DNA of 64,000 nucleotides, taken from positions 62,001 through 126,000 of the forward strand of contig NZ_FNEA01000002.1 of NCBI RefSeq assembly GCF_900100045.1. Reading direction: 5' to 3'. Numbering within the stretch: the stretch's first letter is position 1; each line of letters starts with the position of its first letter. The position numbers and the translations under genes were made by a program. The DNA comes from Paracoccus denitrificans (lineage in GTDB: Bacteria > Pseudomonadota > Alphaproteobacteria > Rhodobacterales > Rhodobacteraceae). Shown here in pieces: positions 18,830 to 26,737 of this stretch. Below the pieces are notes generated by a model, which was not told the origin of the DNA, made no database searches, and saw nothing but the letters and a program-made list of their open reading frames with translations.

Positions 18830-19165
18830 TCAGGCGGCGCGGGGGCGCGAGACGAGTTCGGCGCTGATCAGGATGCGGCCCTGTTCGACGCGCACGGGCC
18901 AGGTGCGGACCGCGCCCTCGTCGGCCCCCTGCGCGGTGCCCGAGTTCATGTCGAACACCCAGTTGTGCAGCGGGCAGGTCACGCGATCGCCATGCACGAT
19001 GCCCTCGGACAGCGGGCCGCCCTTGTGCGGGCAACGGTCGTCCAGCGCAAAGACCCGGTCGTCCATGGTGCGGAACACCGCGACGCAGCCCTGCGCGGTG
19101 CGGATCACGCGCGCGCCCTGCCGGGGAATGTCCTCCAGGGCTCCGATATCGATGAAAACGGTCAT
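18830..19165 (-). CDS. nasG: Rieske-type ferredoxin of nitrate/nitrite assimilation
   Basis: A small soluble [2Fe-2S] protein (111 residues), related to the NirD subunit of NADH-nitrite reductase. Unlike many NirD proteins it keeps the Rieske ligands: CPHKGGPL and, 18 residues later, CPLHNWVFD (CxH and CxxH). It starts with MTVFIDIGALEDIP and overlaps the nasB stop (ATGA), so it is translated with nasB. In P. denitrificans NasG carries electrons from NasB to the nitrate reductase NasC, letting one NADH site serve both reductions. Confidence 0.93.
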   Translation of the reverse strand: MTVFIDIGALEDIPRQGARVIRTAQGCVAVFRTMDDRVFALDDRCPHKGGPLSEGIVHGDRVTCPLHNWVFDMNSGTAQGADEGAVRTWPVRVEQGRILISAELVSRPRAA

Positions 19166-21594
19166 TCCGCGGCCTCCAGCGTCAGATCGGCAAGGGGTGC
19201 CCATTTGGGCGTCTCGGTGGTGGTGGAGTGTTCTGCCCAGGGGTCGCGGCGATAGACCGACTGGCTGATCTCGAACCGCTCGACCAGCGCGCGGCGGGTG
19301 GGCACGTCCTCGATCTGCTCGCGCACCCAGTCGAGCCCGACCTTGGCCACCCATTTATAGGGCCGGTCCAGATAGCGCGCATGTTCGCGGTAAAGCTGGA
19401 CGAAGGCGGTGATGATCTCGACCGCCTCGTCCTCGGACGGGGTCGTGGCCAGGGGCTCGGTCTCCTTCACCTCCATCCCGGCGGCGCCGGCGACGCTGAT
19501 CTGGTAGCCGCTGTCGACGCAGACCACGCCCACGTCCTTGCAGGTCGCCTCGGCGCAGTTGCGCGGGCAGCCCGAGACGCCCAGCTTGACCTTGTGCGGC
19601 GTCCACGAACCCCAAAGCAGCTTTTCCAGCCGGATGCCCAGCCCGGTCGAATCCTGGGTGCCGAAGCGGCAGAACTCGCTGCCGACGCAGGTCTTCACCG
19701 TGCGCAACCCCTTGGAATAGGCGTGGCCCGAGACCAGCCCGGCGGCGTTCAGGTCGGCCCACATATGCGGCAGGTCCTCTTTCTTCACGCCCAGCAGGTC
19801 GATGCGCTGGCCGCCGGTGACCTTGACCATCGGCACGGCATATTTCTCGGCTGCGTCGGCGATGGCGCGCAACTCGGAGGGCGTGGTGACGCCGCCCCAC
19901 ATGCGCGGCACCACCGAATAGGTGCCGTCCTTCTGGATATTGGCGTGGTTCCTTTCGTTCACGAAACGCGACTGGCGGTCGTCGCGATAGTCCAGCGGGT
20001 ATTCGGCCAGCAGGTAATAGTTCAGCGCCGGGCGGCAGGAATGGCAGCCGCCGACCGTTTTCCAGCCCAGTTCCTGCATGACGGCCGGGATCGACTTCAG
20101 CCCCATGGAGCGGATCAGCCGCCGCACGTCCTCGTGGCTGTGATCGGTGCATTTGCACATGCCGGCGGGCGCGGGCGCGACGAAGCCGTCGCCCAGCGTC
20201 AGCTTCATCACCTGCTCGACCAGCCCGGTGCAGGTGCCGCAGGAGCCGCTGGCCTTGGTGCAGGCGCGCACCGCCTCCAGCGTGGTGGCGCCATTCAGCA
20301 CCGCGTCGGTGATCGCTCCCTTGCAGACGCCGTTGCAGCCGCAGATCTCCGCCTCAGGCGGCAAGGCTGCAACGGCCGCCATAGGGTCCAGCTTGGCCCC
20401 CCCCTGGAAAGCCGGGCCGAAGATCAGCGTGTCGCGCATCTCGCCGACATCGGTTTCGTCCTTCATCAGCCCATAGAACCAGTTGCCGTCGGCGGTGTCG
20501 CCATACATGACCACGCCGACGATGCGGTCGTTTTCCAGCACCAGCCGCTTGTAGATGCCGCGGCCGGGGTCGCGGAACACGATGTCCTCGCGCCCCTCGC
20601 CCTCGGCGAAATCGCCGGCGCTGAACAGGTCGCAGCCCGTCACCTTCAGCTTGGTCGCGGTCTGCACCGGGCGGAACGCAGCCTCCTCGCCCAGCAGGGT
20701 CCGGGCCAGCACCTTGGCCTGGTCGTAAAGCGGCGCGACAAGGCCGAAGACCTGGCCCCGATGCTCGACGCATTCGCCAAGCGCGAAGATATGCGGATCG
20801 CTGGTGCGCAGGGCGTCATCGACGACGATGCCGCGCTCGACCTCCAGATGCGCGTCATTGGCCAGCCGCACCTCGGGGCGGATGCCCACCGCCATGCAGA
20901 CCAGGTCGGCAGGGTGGACGGTGCCGTCCTCCAGCAGCACCGCCTCGGCTTGGCCATGACCCAGGATCGCCTTGGTCGCGCCCTTGCAATGCACCTTGAT
21001 GCCGCGCCGCTCCAGGTCGCGTTGCAGCAGGTAGCCGGCGGCGGGGTCCAGCTGCCGCTCCATCAGGTGGCCCATCAGGTGGACGACGGTGACGCGGGCG
21101 CCGCGCGCCGCCATGCCGGCCGCGGCCTCAAGACCCAGAAGCCCACCGCCGATCACCACGGCATCCTTGCCGGCCACGCCGGCCTCGATCATCGCGTTGG
21201 TGTCTTCCAGGTCGCGATAGGTCACCACGCCCGGCAGGTCGCGGCCCGGAACCGGAATGATGAAGGGCGCCGAGCCGGTGGCGATGACCAGCGCGTCATA
21301 GGGTGCGCCGCCCGCGTTGGAATAGACGGCGCGATTGGCGCGGTCGATCCTGACCACCGGCTCGCCGAAGCGGCAATCGACGCCATGCGCGGCATACCAG
21401 TCCGCGTCGTGGGTGACGATCTGCTCATAGGTCTTTTCGCCCGACAGGACCGGCGACAGCATCAGCCGGTTGTAATTGCCGCGCGGCTCGGCGTTGAACA
21501 GGGTGACATGCCATTCGCCGGGCGCGGCCTCGAAAAGCTGCTCCAGCAGGCGGCCCGAGGCCATGCCGGCGCCGATGACGACAAGTTTCTTCAT
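19162..21594 (-). CDS. nasB: NADH-dependent assimilatory nitrite reductase, large subunit
   Basis: An 810-residue FAD, Fe-S and siroheme protein that reduces nitrite to ammonium. The N-terminal third is the FAD/NADH part (VVIGAGMASGRLLEQL, IATGSAPFIIPVPG, AVVIGGGLLGLEAAAG). Two BFD-like cysteine sets follow (EICGCNGVCKGAI with SGSCGTC; MCKCTD with GGCHSCRPALNYY). The C-terminal sulfite/nitrite reductase repeat holds the siroheme-[4Fe-4S] ligands C636, C642, C676 and C680 in TCVGSEFCRFGTQ and GCPRNCAEA. A good AAGGAG site supports the start. It follows the transporter gene by 15 bases. Confidence 0.95.
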   Translation of the reverse strand: MKKLVVIGAGMASGRLLEQLFEAAPGEWHVTLFNAEPRGNYNRLMLSPVLSGEKTYEQIVTHDADWYAAHGVDCRFGEPVVRIDRANRAVYSNAGGAPYDALVIATGSAPFIIPVPGRDLPGVVTYRDLEDTNAMIEAGVAGKDAVVIGGGLLGLEAAAGMAARGARVTVVHLMGHLMERQLDPAAGYLLQRDLERRGIKVHCKGATKAILGHGQAEAVLLEDGTVHPADLVCMAVGIRPEVRLANDAHLEVERGIVVDDALRTSDPHIFALGECVEHRGQVFGLVAPLYDQAKVLARTLLGEEAAFRPVQTATKLKVTGCDLFSAGDFAEGEGREDIVFRDPGRGIYKRLVLENDRIVGVVMYGDTADGNWFYGLMKDETDVGEMRDTLIFGPAFQGGAKLDPMAAVAALPPEAEICGCNGVCKGAITDAVLNGATTLEAVRACTKASGSCGTCTGLVEQVMKLTLGDGFVAPAPAGMCKCTDHSHEDVRRLIRSMGLKSIPAVMQELGWKTVGGCHSCRPALNYYLLAEYPLDYRDDRQSRFVNERNHANIQKDGTYSVVPRMWGGVTTPSELRAIADAAEKYAVPMVKVTGGQRIDLLGVKKEDLPHMWADLNAAGLVSGHAYSKGLRTVKTCVGSEFCRFGTQDSTGLGIRLEKLLWGSWTPHKVKLGVSGCPRNCAEATCKDVGVVCVDSGYQISVAGAAGMEVKETEPLATTPSEDEAVEIITAFVQLYREHARYLDRPYKWVAKVGLDWVREQIEDVPTRRALVERFEISQSVYRRDPWAEHSTTTETPKWAPLADLTLEAAE

Positions 21595-21609
21595 GGCGTG
21601 ACTCCTTTC

Positions 21610-22818
21610 TCAGGCGGCTTGCAGGGGCGCGCGGCCCATCTGGCGGATCGAGGCGTGCATCCACAGCGCGCAAAGCCCGACCAGCAGGAACAGCGCCATG
21701 AAGCAGCTGGACCACAGCCCGGTCTGGTCGCGCAGCCAGCCGAAGAGCAGCGGCAAGGCAAAGCCGCCCAGACCGCCGATCATGCCGACCAGCCCGCCGA
21801 CCGCGCCGACATGGCCGGGGTAATAGCTGGGGATGTGCTTGTAGACGGCCGCCTTGCCCAGGCTCATGAAGAAGCCCAGGACGAAAATCACCGCCAGGAA
21901 GACCGGCACCGGCACCCCCGCCGGGATCGACAGGATGGCGGTCGCGGCCAGCGAGACGATGAAGGTCGCATACATCACCGCCCGCGCCCCGATCCGGTCG
22001 GACAGCACCCCGCCATAGGCGCGGAAGATCGAGCCGGGGATGGAATAGGCCGCGCCGATCATGCCGGCGGTCCCGACACCGAAACCATAGACCTGCGTCA
22101 GGTAATGCGGCAGCCACAGCGCCAGCGCCACGAACCCGCCGAAGCTGAAGAAGTAATAGGCCGAGAAGCGCCAGACCCGCACCTGACCCAGCGGCGCGAA
22201 CTCGGCACGCAGCGGCGCCTTGCGGCCGGCCCCTGCGGCGGTGACGGGATCGTCCTTGCTGAGCAGCCAGAACAGCACGGCGGTCAGCACCAGCGCGGCG
22301 GCCCAGATCTGCGCGGTCGCCTGCCAGCCCAGCGCCAGCATGACGAAGGGCGCGGCGAACTTGGTCACGGCGGCCCCGACATTGCCGGTGCCGAAGATGC
22401 CCAACGCCGTGCCCTGCCGCCCCTCGGCATAGAAGCGCGAGACATAGGCCACGCCGACGGCAAAGGAACCGCCGGCCAGCCCGACGCCCAGCGCCGCCAG
22501 CAGCATCTGCGGCCAGGTCGTAGCAAGGGACAAAAGGAACGTCGCGACGGCGGCGGAAAGCATGGTCATCGTATAGACCAGCCGCCCGCCCAGCCGGTCG
22601 GTCAGCACGCCCAGCCCGATGCGCACCAGCGATCCGGTCAGGATCGGCAGGCCGATCAGCAGGCCGAACTGGGTTTCGGTCAGGGAAAGCTGCTCGCGGA
22701 TCTGCAGGCCGATGATCGAGAAGATCGTCCAGACGGCGAAGCAGATGGTAAAGGCGAAGGTCGAGAGGCCCAGCGCGCGGCTGGCCTCGGATGGCGGAAC
22801 GGGGGGAACGGCGGGCAT
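21610..22818 (-). CDS. nasA: Nitrate/nitrite transporter of the NarK family
   Basis: A 402-residue major facilitator with about twelve membrane segments. The nitrate signature regions of the nitrate/nitrite porter family appear as LGIFGTGNVGAAVTKFAAPF and VGGLVGMIGGLGGFALPLLF, with TDRLGGRLVY in the loop after helix 2. The ATG at 22818 follows a GGAG ribosome binding site; the upstream in-frame extension lies inside the regulatory leader and is not coding. It is the first structural gene after the leader, so it is the first gene affected by NasT control. Confidence 0.93.
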   Translation of the reverse strand: MPAVPPVPPSEASRALGLSTFAFTICFAVWTIFSIIGLQIREQLSLTETQFGLLIGLPILTGSLVRIGLGVLTDRLGGRLVYTMTMLSAAVATFLLSLATTWPQMLLAALGVGLAGGSFAVGVAYVSRFYAEGRQGTALGIFGTGNVGAAVTKFAAPFVMLALGWQATAQIWAAALVLTAVLFWLLSKDDPVTAAGAGRKAPLRAEFAPLGQVRVWRFSAYYFFSFGGFVALALWLPHYLTQVYGFGVGTAGMIGAAYSIPGSIFRAYGGVLSDRIGARAVMYATFIVSLAATAILSIPAGVPVPVFLAVIFVLGFFMSLGKAAVYKHIPSYYPGHVGAVGGLVGMIGGLGGFALPLLFGWLRDQTGLWSSCFMALFLLVGLCALWMHASIRQMGRAPLQAA

Positions 22819-22855
22819 GGTGGCTCCGATGCGTTGCTGATGGCGAAGGCTGTCG

Positions 22856-22901
22856 GAAAGCGCGGACGGGCGGCGGAAGGCCGCAGCGGGATTGCGCTTT
22901 C
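22856..22901 (-). terminator. Candidate NasT-controlled terminator or antiterminator helix
   Basis: GAAAGCGC (22901-22894 on the minus strand) pairs perfectly with GCGCTTTC (22863-22856). The enclosed 30 bases include a smaller GCGG/CCGC stem. The structure starts eight bases after the second hexaloop hairpin and ends 37 bases before nasA. There is only a short T run (TTT in the stem), so it is a weak classical terminator. Confidence 0.4.
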
Positions 22902-22909
22902 GGAGGAGA

Positions 22910-22952
22910 GGATTTCCGCATCGTCGCGGGAATCCGTGCCGCATCATTGCGA
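22910..22952 (-). promoter_or_regulatory. Candidate ANTAR target: two adjacent hexaloop hairpins
   Basis: On the minus strand, the first hairpin has stem UCGC (22952-22949) and GCGG (22942-22939) around the loop AAUGAU. Three bases later comes GGAUU-C-CCGC (22935-22926) paired with GCGG-A-AAUCC (22919-22910) around the loop GACGAU. Two small stems with six-base loops separated by a short linker are the described recognition motif of ANTAR proteins, which favour A at loop position 1 and G at position 4. The first loop fits both; the second has G at both positions. Confidence 0.6.
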
Positions 22953-23102
22953 GCGGGCCGGTGGCGCGCCGTTGCGCCGGGCCATGGGATCAGACTGGGT
23001 CAGGACGCAGCCCGGATCAAGCCTTGATGCGGCATCGCAGCATCCTCCGCCGGCTCCGCCCGAAAGCCGGGCAGCCCCGCGCCCGGCCTGCCTGCAAAAC
23101 GC

Positions 23103-24275
23103 TCAGCCGGCGAAGGGTGGTTCGAAGATGGTGCCGTCGAAGAAGGCATCGGCGCGCAGAATCATCTGGCCCTTTTCGGCCGCGACCTCGCGGTCCTGCG
23201 CCAGTGCGCCCTCCAGCCGGGCCGAGGCGCCGGGCAAGGCCGCCCCCGCCGCACGCAGGTGCTGGCGGTAAAGATCGGTGCGGAAATGCGCCATCGCCTT
23301 TTCCATCGCCGGTCCCGGTTCCAGCCCGTGGCGCAGGGCGATGCGCTGCGCAAAGAATGCGGCCAGGCTTTTCCAGGGAAAATTCGCCGCGCCGGCGTGG
23401 AAGGCGATGAAGTCCGGCACATGGCGGATCTCGCCCGAGGGCGTGACCTGCAACCGCCCGGTCAAGCCGCGCTCGGCCAGTTCCGCCGGCAGGTCCAGAT
23501 ATTCGCGCCGCGACAGGATCTCGGCGGCGGTATCGCGGTTCTCGGGCTCGTCCAGCCAGCGCCCGGCACGCCAGACGGCCCGCATCAGCGCACCCGTCAC
23601 CTGCGGCTGGCCTTCGGTGAAGTCGCGGCGCAGCACCAGCCCCTTTTCCGGCGGCGAGGCCCAGATCGCCGTGCCGGGCAAGAGCAGCGCGGCAAGGCCC
23701 CGGTCCACCGCGCTCGATGCCCAGGGCTCGCCGACGCAGAAGGCATCGACCTCGCCCGCGGCCATGGATTCGGCCATCAGCGGCGGCGGCACGGTCACGA
23801 CCTCCAGCGCCGGGCCGGGGCCGCAGGCACCGAGCCAGTGGCGGATCAGTTCCAGCTGCGTCGAGAAATGGAACGGCACGCCGACGCGCAGCCGGTCAGG
23901 AGCGGCGCGATGCAGCGCGCGGGCGGCCTTGCGGGCATCGCGAAAGTCGAAATCATGGCCCTGTTCGCGCATCCTTGCGGCCAGCGCGGCGCTGACCGCA
24001 ACCGCCTGCCCGCCCTGGGACAGGAACATCACCAGGTCCAGGTCGGGCAGCGCCGGGCCAAGCCCCAGCGCCTGCGCGACCGGCATCGGCACCAGCATAT
24101 GCGCCGCCTCGATCAGCCCGGCACCCAGCATGTCGCGGGCCTGCGCCCAGGCGCCCAGGCGCAGAAGCTGGAACTCCAGCCCCTCCTCGGCGGCAAAGCC
24201 CAGCTCGCGCGCCACGATCAGCGGCGCGGCGTCGATCAGCGGCACATAGCCCAGGCGCAGGGGCGTCAACGGCAT
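23103..24275 (-). CDS. nasS: Nitrate/nitrite sensor protein NasS
   Basis: A 390-residue cytoplasmic protein related to the nitrate-binding proteins NrtA/NasF. It has no signal peptide and begins directly with LRLGYVPLIDAAPLIVARELG. Other family features are LRLGAWAQARDMLGAGLIEAAHML, VGVPFHFSTQLELIRHWL, GEVDAFCVGEPW and SRREYLDLPAELAERGLTG. NasS holds NasT in an inactive complex and lets it go when nitrate or nitrite binds. Its start overlaps the nasT stop by ten bases, which fits stoichiometric synthesis of the pair. Confidence 0.95.
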   Translation of the reverse strand: MPLTPLRLGYVPLIDAAPLIVARELGFAAEEGLEFQLLRLGAWAQARDMLGAGLIEAAHMLVPMPVAQALGLGPALPDLDLVMFLSQGGQAVAVSAALAARMREQGHDFDFRDARKAARALHRAAPDRLRVGVPFHFSTQLELIRHWLGACGPGPALEVVTVPPPLMAESMAAGEVDAFCVGEPWASSAVDRGLAALLLPGTAIWASPPEKGLVLRRDFTEGQPQVTGALMRAVWRAGRWLDEPENRDTAAEILSRREYLDLPAELAERGLTGRLQVTPSGEIRHVPDFIAFHAGAANFPWKSLAAFFAQRIALRHGLEPGPAMEKAMAHFRTDLYRQHLRAAGAALPGASARLEGALAQDREVAAEKGQMILRADAFFDGTIFEPPFAG

Positions 24276-24856
24276 GAGAGCAACCCCGCGGCAAGGACCA
24301 GCTGTTGCGCGATCTCGGCCACGCGCTTGCCCTGGTCCATCGCCGTCTTGCGCAACAGCGCATAGGCGGCCTCTTCGTCGATGCCGCGCGCCTTCATCAG
24401 CACGGCCTTGGCGCGGTCGATCACCTTGCGCTCCTCCAATGCCGCGCGGGTCGCGGCCAGTTCGGCCCGCATGCGCTGGAACATGTGAAAGCGTGCGATG
24501 GCCGCATCCAGCACCGGCTTGATCCGGTCGGGACGCAGCCCGTCCACGACATAGGCCGATATCCCCGCCTCGACCGCAGCGCGCGTCAGATGCTCATCCG
24601 AGCGGTCCACGAACATCGCCACCGGCCGCTCGGTCGGGCCCGAGGCCAGCGCCAGCTCTTCGAGCACGTCGCGCGAGGGATTGGCCAGGTCGATCAGCAC
24701 GATGTCGGGCCGGCATTCGGCGATGTGGCGCGCGAGGCCGGTTTCTTCCGAGATGATGCGGATGTCGTGGTCGCCGATCTCGCGCAGCCCGTCCACGATC
24801 GGGGCGGCGCGCTCCGGGTCGGATTCGATGACGACGATCGAAAGGCGCTTGTCCAT
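24266..24856 (-). CDS. nasT: ANTAR-domain RNA-binding antiterminator NasT
   Basis: A 196-residue response-regulator-like protein. The receiver-like N-terminal half reads LSIVVIESDPERAAPIVDGL with DIVLIDLANPSRDVLEEL; the usual aspartate stretch is modified. The C-terminal ANTAR domain is clear: RKVIDRAKAVLMKARGIDEE followed by AYALLRKTAMDQGKRVAEIA. It binds the leader RNA ahead of nasA and relieves termination. The ATG at 24856 has a GGAAG site; longer frames upstream run into the promoter region. It is the first gene of the operon and divergent from the MOSC gene. Confidence 0.95.
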   Translation of the reverse strand: MDKRLSIVVIESDPERAAPIVDGLREIGDHDIRIISEETGLARHIAECRPDIVLIDLANPSRDVLEELALASGPTERPVAMFVDRSDEHLTRAAVEAGISAYVVDGLRPDRIKPVLDAAIARFHMFQRMRAELAATRAALEERKVIDRAKAVLMKARGIDEEAAYALLRKTAMDQGKRVAEIAQQLVLAAGLLSCR

Positions 24857-25085
24857 CTGCTTCCTGCTCTCTCCCGTCCCAGCAGGTGCCACCGGAACCC
24901 CGCGCCCGCAACGCATCCCGCCGCACGCGACCCGGCCCGTCCCGGTTTTGCGCGATTGGCGGGCAGTCGCGGGCGGCGCTGCCCATGGTTCGGGCGGCGC
25001 CATGGCCGCCCGGCCCCCGTCCCGCTCCCTTGAGCCTGCCGGGGCTTTGGCTAATCTGGGTGCGACGCGCGAACAGAGGGAAGCC

Positions 25086-25838
25086 ATGGCGGAGATCATC
25101 CTGTTGACGGGCAAGGCCGCCCCGCTGCCCGGAAGCGACCAGAAAAGCGGCATCGACAAGCGCCCGGTGGATCGCCCGCTGGCCCTTGGTCCCGAGGGGT
25201 TTTCGGGCGACGAGCAGGCCGACCGCCGCGTGCATGGCGGGCCGGAAAAGGCCGTGCATCACTATCCCTTCGACCATTATGCGGCGTGGCGCGAAGAGCT
25301 TGGGCTGCTGCGCCCGGCGGAACCGCCGGGGGTTTCACACCCCCGGACCCCCGTGGAGTATTTGGAGAACAGAGAAATCAGGGGGTTGCTGGATGCGCCC
25401 GGCGCCTTTGGCGAGAACATCTCGACCCGGGGGCTGACCGAGGCGGATGTGGCGGTGGGCGACATCTTCCGGCTCGGTTCCGCCCTGGTGCAGGTGTCGC
25501 AGGGGCGCCAGCCCTGCTGGAAGCTGAACCGCCGCTTCGGGGTCGAAACCATGGCGCGACGCGTTCAGGAGAGCGGCCGCACCGGCTGGTACTACCGCGT
25601 GCTGGAGCCGGGGATCGTCGCGCCCGGCGACCGGCTGGAACTGGTCGACCGCGTGGCACCGGACTGGACGCTGCGCCGGCTTTGGCATGCGCTCTACGTG
25701 GACCGGCTGAACCTTGGCGAGTTGCAGGGCATCGCCGCGCTGGACATCCTGGCCGAGGGCTGGCGGCGCTATGCCGTCCGCCGGCTGGAAAGCGGCCGGG
25801 TCGAGGACTGGTCGAAGCGGCTGGAGGGCAGCGCATGA
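25086..25838 (+). CDS. MOSC-domain protein (YiiM type) with an in-frame insertion
   Basis: A 250-residue MOSC/3-alpha domain protein like E. coli YiiM, a molybdenum-dependent reductase of N-hydroxylated compounds. Visible motifs: GDEQADRRVHGGPEKAVHHY, then AFGENISTRGLTEADVAVGD, and VSQGRQPCWKLNRRF with the Mo-coordinating cysteine; the C-terminus RRLESGRVEDWSKRL also matches. Between WREELGL and AFGEN, where YiiM has only about a dozen residues, there are about 20 extra (residues 81-100), encoded by a hairpin-containing repeat-like segment. The frame is kept. Start: ATG 25086 after GAGGGAA. It overlaps pdxY by ATGA and is divergent from nasT. Confidence 0.85.
   Translation: MAEIILLTGKAAPLPGSDQKSGIDKRPVDRPLALGPEGFSGDEQADRRVHGGPEKAVHHYPFDHYAAWREELGLLRPAEPPGVSHPRTPVEYLENREIRGLLDAPGAFGENISTRGLTEADVAVGDIFRLGSALVQVSQGRQPCWKLNRRFGVETMARRVQESGRTGWYYRVLEPGIVAPGDRLELVDRVAPDWTLRRLWHALYVDRLNLGELQGIAALDILAEGWRRYAVRRLESGRVEDWSKRLEGSA
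25326..25385 (+). repeat. Repeat-like palindromic insertion inside the MOSC gene
   Basis: CCGGGGGT (25326-25333) and ACCCCCGG (25339-25346) form a perfect eight-base stem with a five-base loop, followed by CCCCGTGGAGTATTTGGAGA. The whole segment of about 60 bases keeps the reading frame. It is unlike the rest of the gene in base order and resembles intergenic elements (CCCCCGGAGTATTTGG-type) that I recall from Rhodobacterales genomes. No second copy was noticed in this window. Confidence 0.5.
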
Positions 25839-26671
25839 CCCGCCCGCTGGTGATCTCGATCCAGAGCCAGGTGGTCATGGGTCATGTCGGCAATTCGGCG
25901 GCGGTGTTCCCGATGCTGGCAGCAGGGCTGGAGGTGGCGCCGATCCCGACGGTGATCTTTTCCAATACCCCCGATTATCCGACCCTGCGCGGCCGGCCGC
26001 TGCCGGGCGATTTCTTTGCCGAGCTGTTGCTGGGCGCCTGGGACCGCGGGTTGCCGGAACGCGCGGATTTCCTGCTGACCGGCTATATCGGCTCGGTCGA
26101 GGTGGCACAGCTGACGGCCGATTTCGTCGCCCGCGCCAAGGCGGCGAACCCGCGCCTGCGCTATTACTGCGATCCGGTGCTGGGCGACGAGCAGCCGGGG
26201 CTTTATGTGCCGCAGGAGATCGCCGACACCTTCCGCGACCGGCTGCTGCCCATGGCCGACATCGCCTCGCCCAACCCGTTCGAGGTCGCCTGGCTGACCG
26301 GCCAGCCCATCGCGGAGCTGGCCGATGTCCACCGCGCCGCGCTGGCCCTGCGCATGGCGCCCGAGGCGCAGCTGATCGTCACCGGCTGCAAGCTGCGCGA
26401 GACGGCGCCCGGGATGCTGGAAAGCGTGATCCTGGGGCCGCAGGGGCTGACGCGGCACCCGACACCGCACCTGCCGGTGGCGCTGGCCGGGACCGGGGAT
26501 CTGTTCGCAGGGCTGATCGCCGCCGCGCTTGGCCAGGGGCGCGGCCTTGCCCAGGCGGTCGAATTCGCGCAGGTCCAGACCTCGCGCGCGCTGCGGCGGG
26601 CGGCGGAGCTGGGCACCAAGGAGGTGGTGCTTTCGGATCCCGAGTTCCGCGCGGCGCTGCTGGTGCCCTGA
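25835..26671 (+). CDS. pdxY: Pyridoxal kinase
   Basis: A 278-residue ribokinase-fold kinase that phosphorylates pyridoxal to pyridoxal 5'-phosphate. Signatures: ISIQSQVVMGHVGNSAAVFP at the N-terminus (the family's GHVGN), TGYIGSVEVAQ, YYCDPVLGDEQPGLYVP in the middle, SPNPFEVAWLTG, and the catalytic GTGDLFAGLIAAAL. It starts inside the MOSC stop codon (ATGA), so the two are co-translated. Pairing with a molybdenum MOSC protein has no obvious pathway meaning. The choice between PdxY and PdxK rests on the overall pattern. Confidence 0.88.
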   Translation: MTRPLVISIQSQVVMGHVGNSAAVFPMLAAGLEVAPIPTVIFSNTPDYPTLRGRPLPGDFFAELLLGAWDRGLPERADFLLTGYIGSVEVAQLTADFVARAKAANPRLRYYCDPVLGDEQPGLYVPQEIADTFRDRLLPMADIASPNPFEVAWLTGQPIAELADVHRAALALRMAPEAQLIVTGCKLRETAPGMLESVILGPQGLTRHPTPHLPVALAGTGDLFAGLIAAALGQGRGLAQAVEFAQVQTSRALRRAAELGTKEVVLSDPEFRAALLVP

Positions 26672-26737
26672 CGCTTTCGCCCTGCGACCTGCCCGATGTT
26701 CCCCCTGGGGAAGGTTCGGCGACGGATGGAGCCCGCC

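Larger units (their letters stand above)
22819..23102 (-). promoter_or_regulatory. nas leader RNA between nasS and nasA
   Basis: The 284 bases between nasS and nasA hold no gene. Read on the minus strand they can form several GC-rich hairpins, two of which are listed separately: a tandem hexaloop pair (22910-22952) and a long helix that could act as terminator (22856-22901). NasT is an ANTAR RNA-binding antiterminator, and NasT acting on the nasA leader is established for P. denitrificans. This stretch is the expected target. Confidence 0.75.

Noticed and set aside
19228..23271. Open frame of 1347 codons on the plus strand across nasB, nasA and the leader
   Set aside because: It lies opposite nasB and nasA, whose cofactor motifs are unmistakable. 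The translation is a histidine/aspartate-rich shadow and crosses the non-coding leader.
24880..24900. TGGCAC sequence upstream of nasT, considered as a sigma-54 promoter
   Set aside because: The -24-like TGGCAC is present on the minus strand, but the required GC of the -12 element is not at the right distance.
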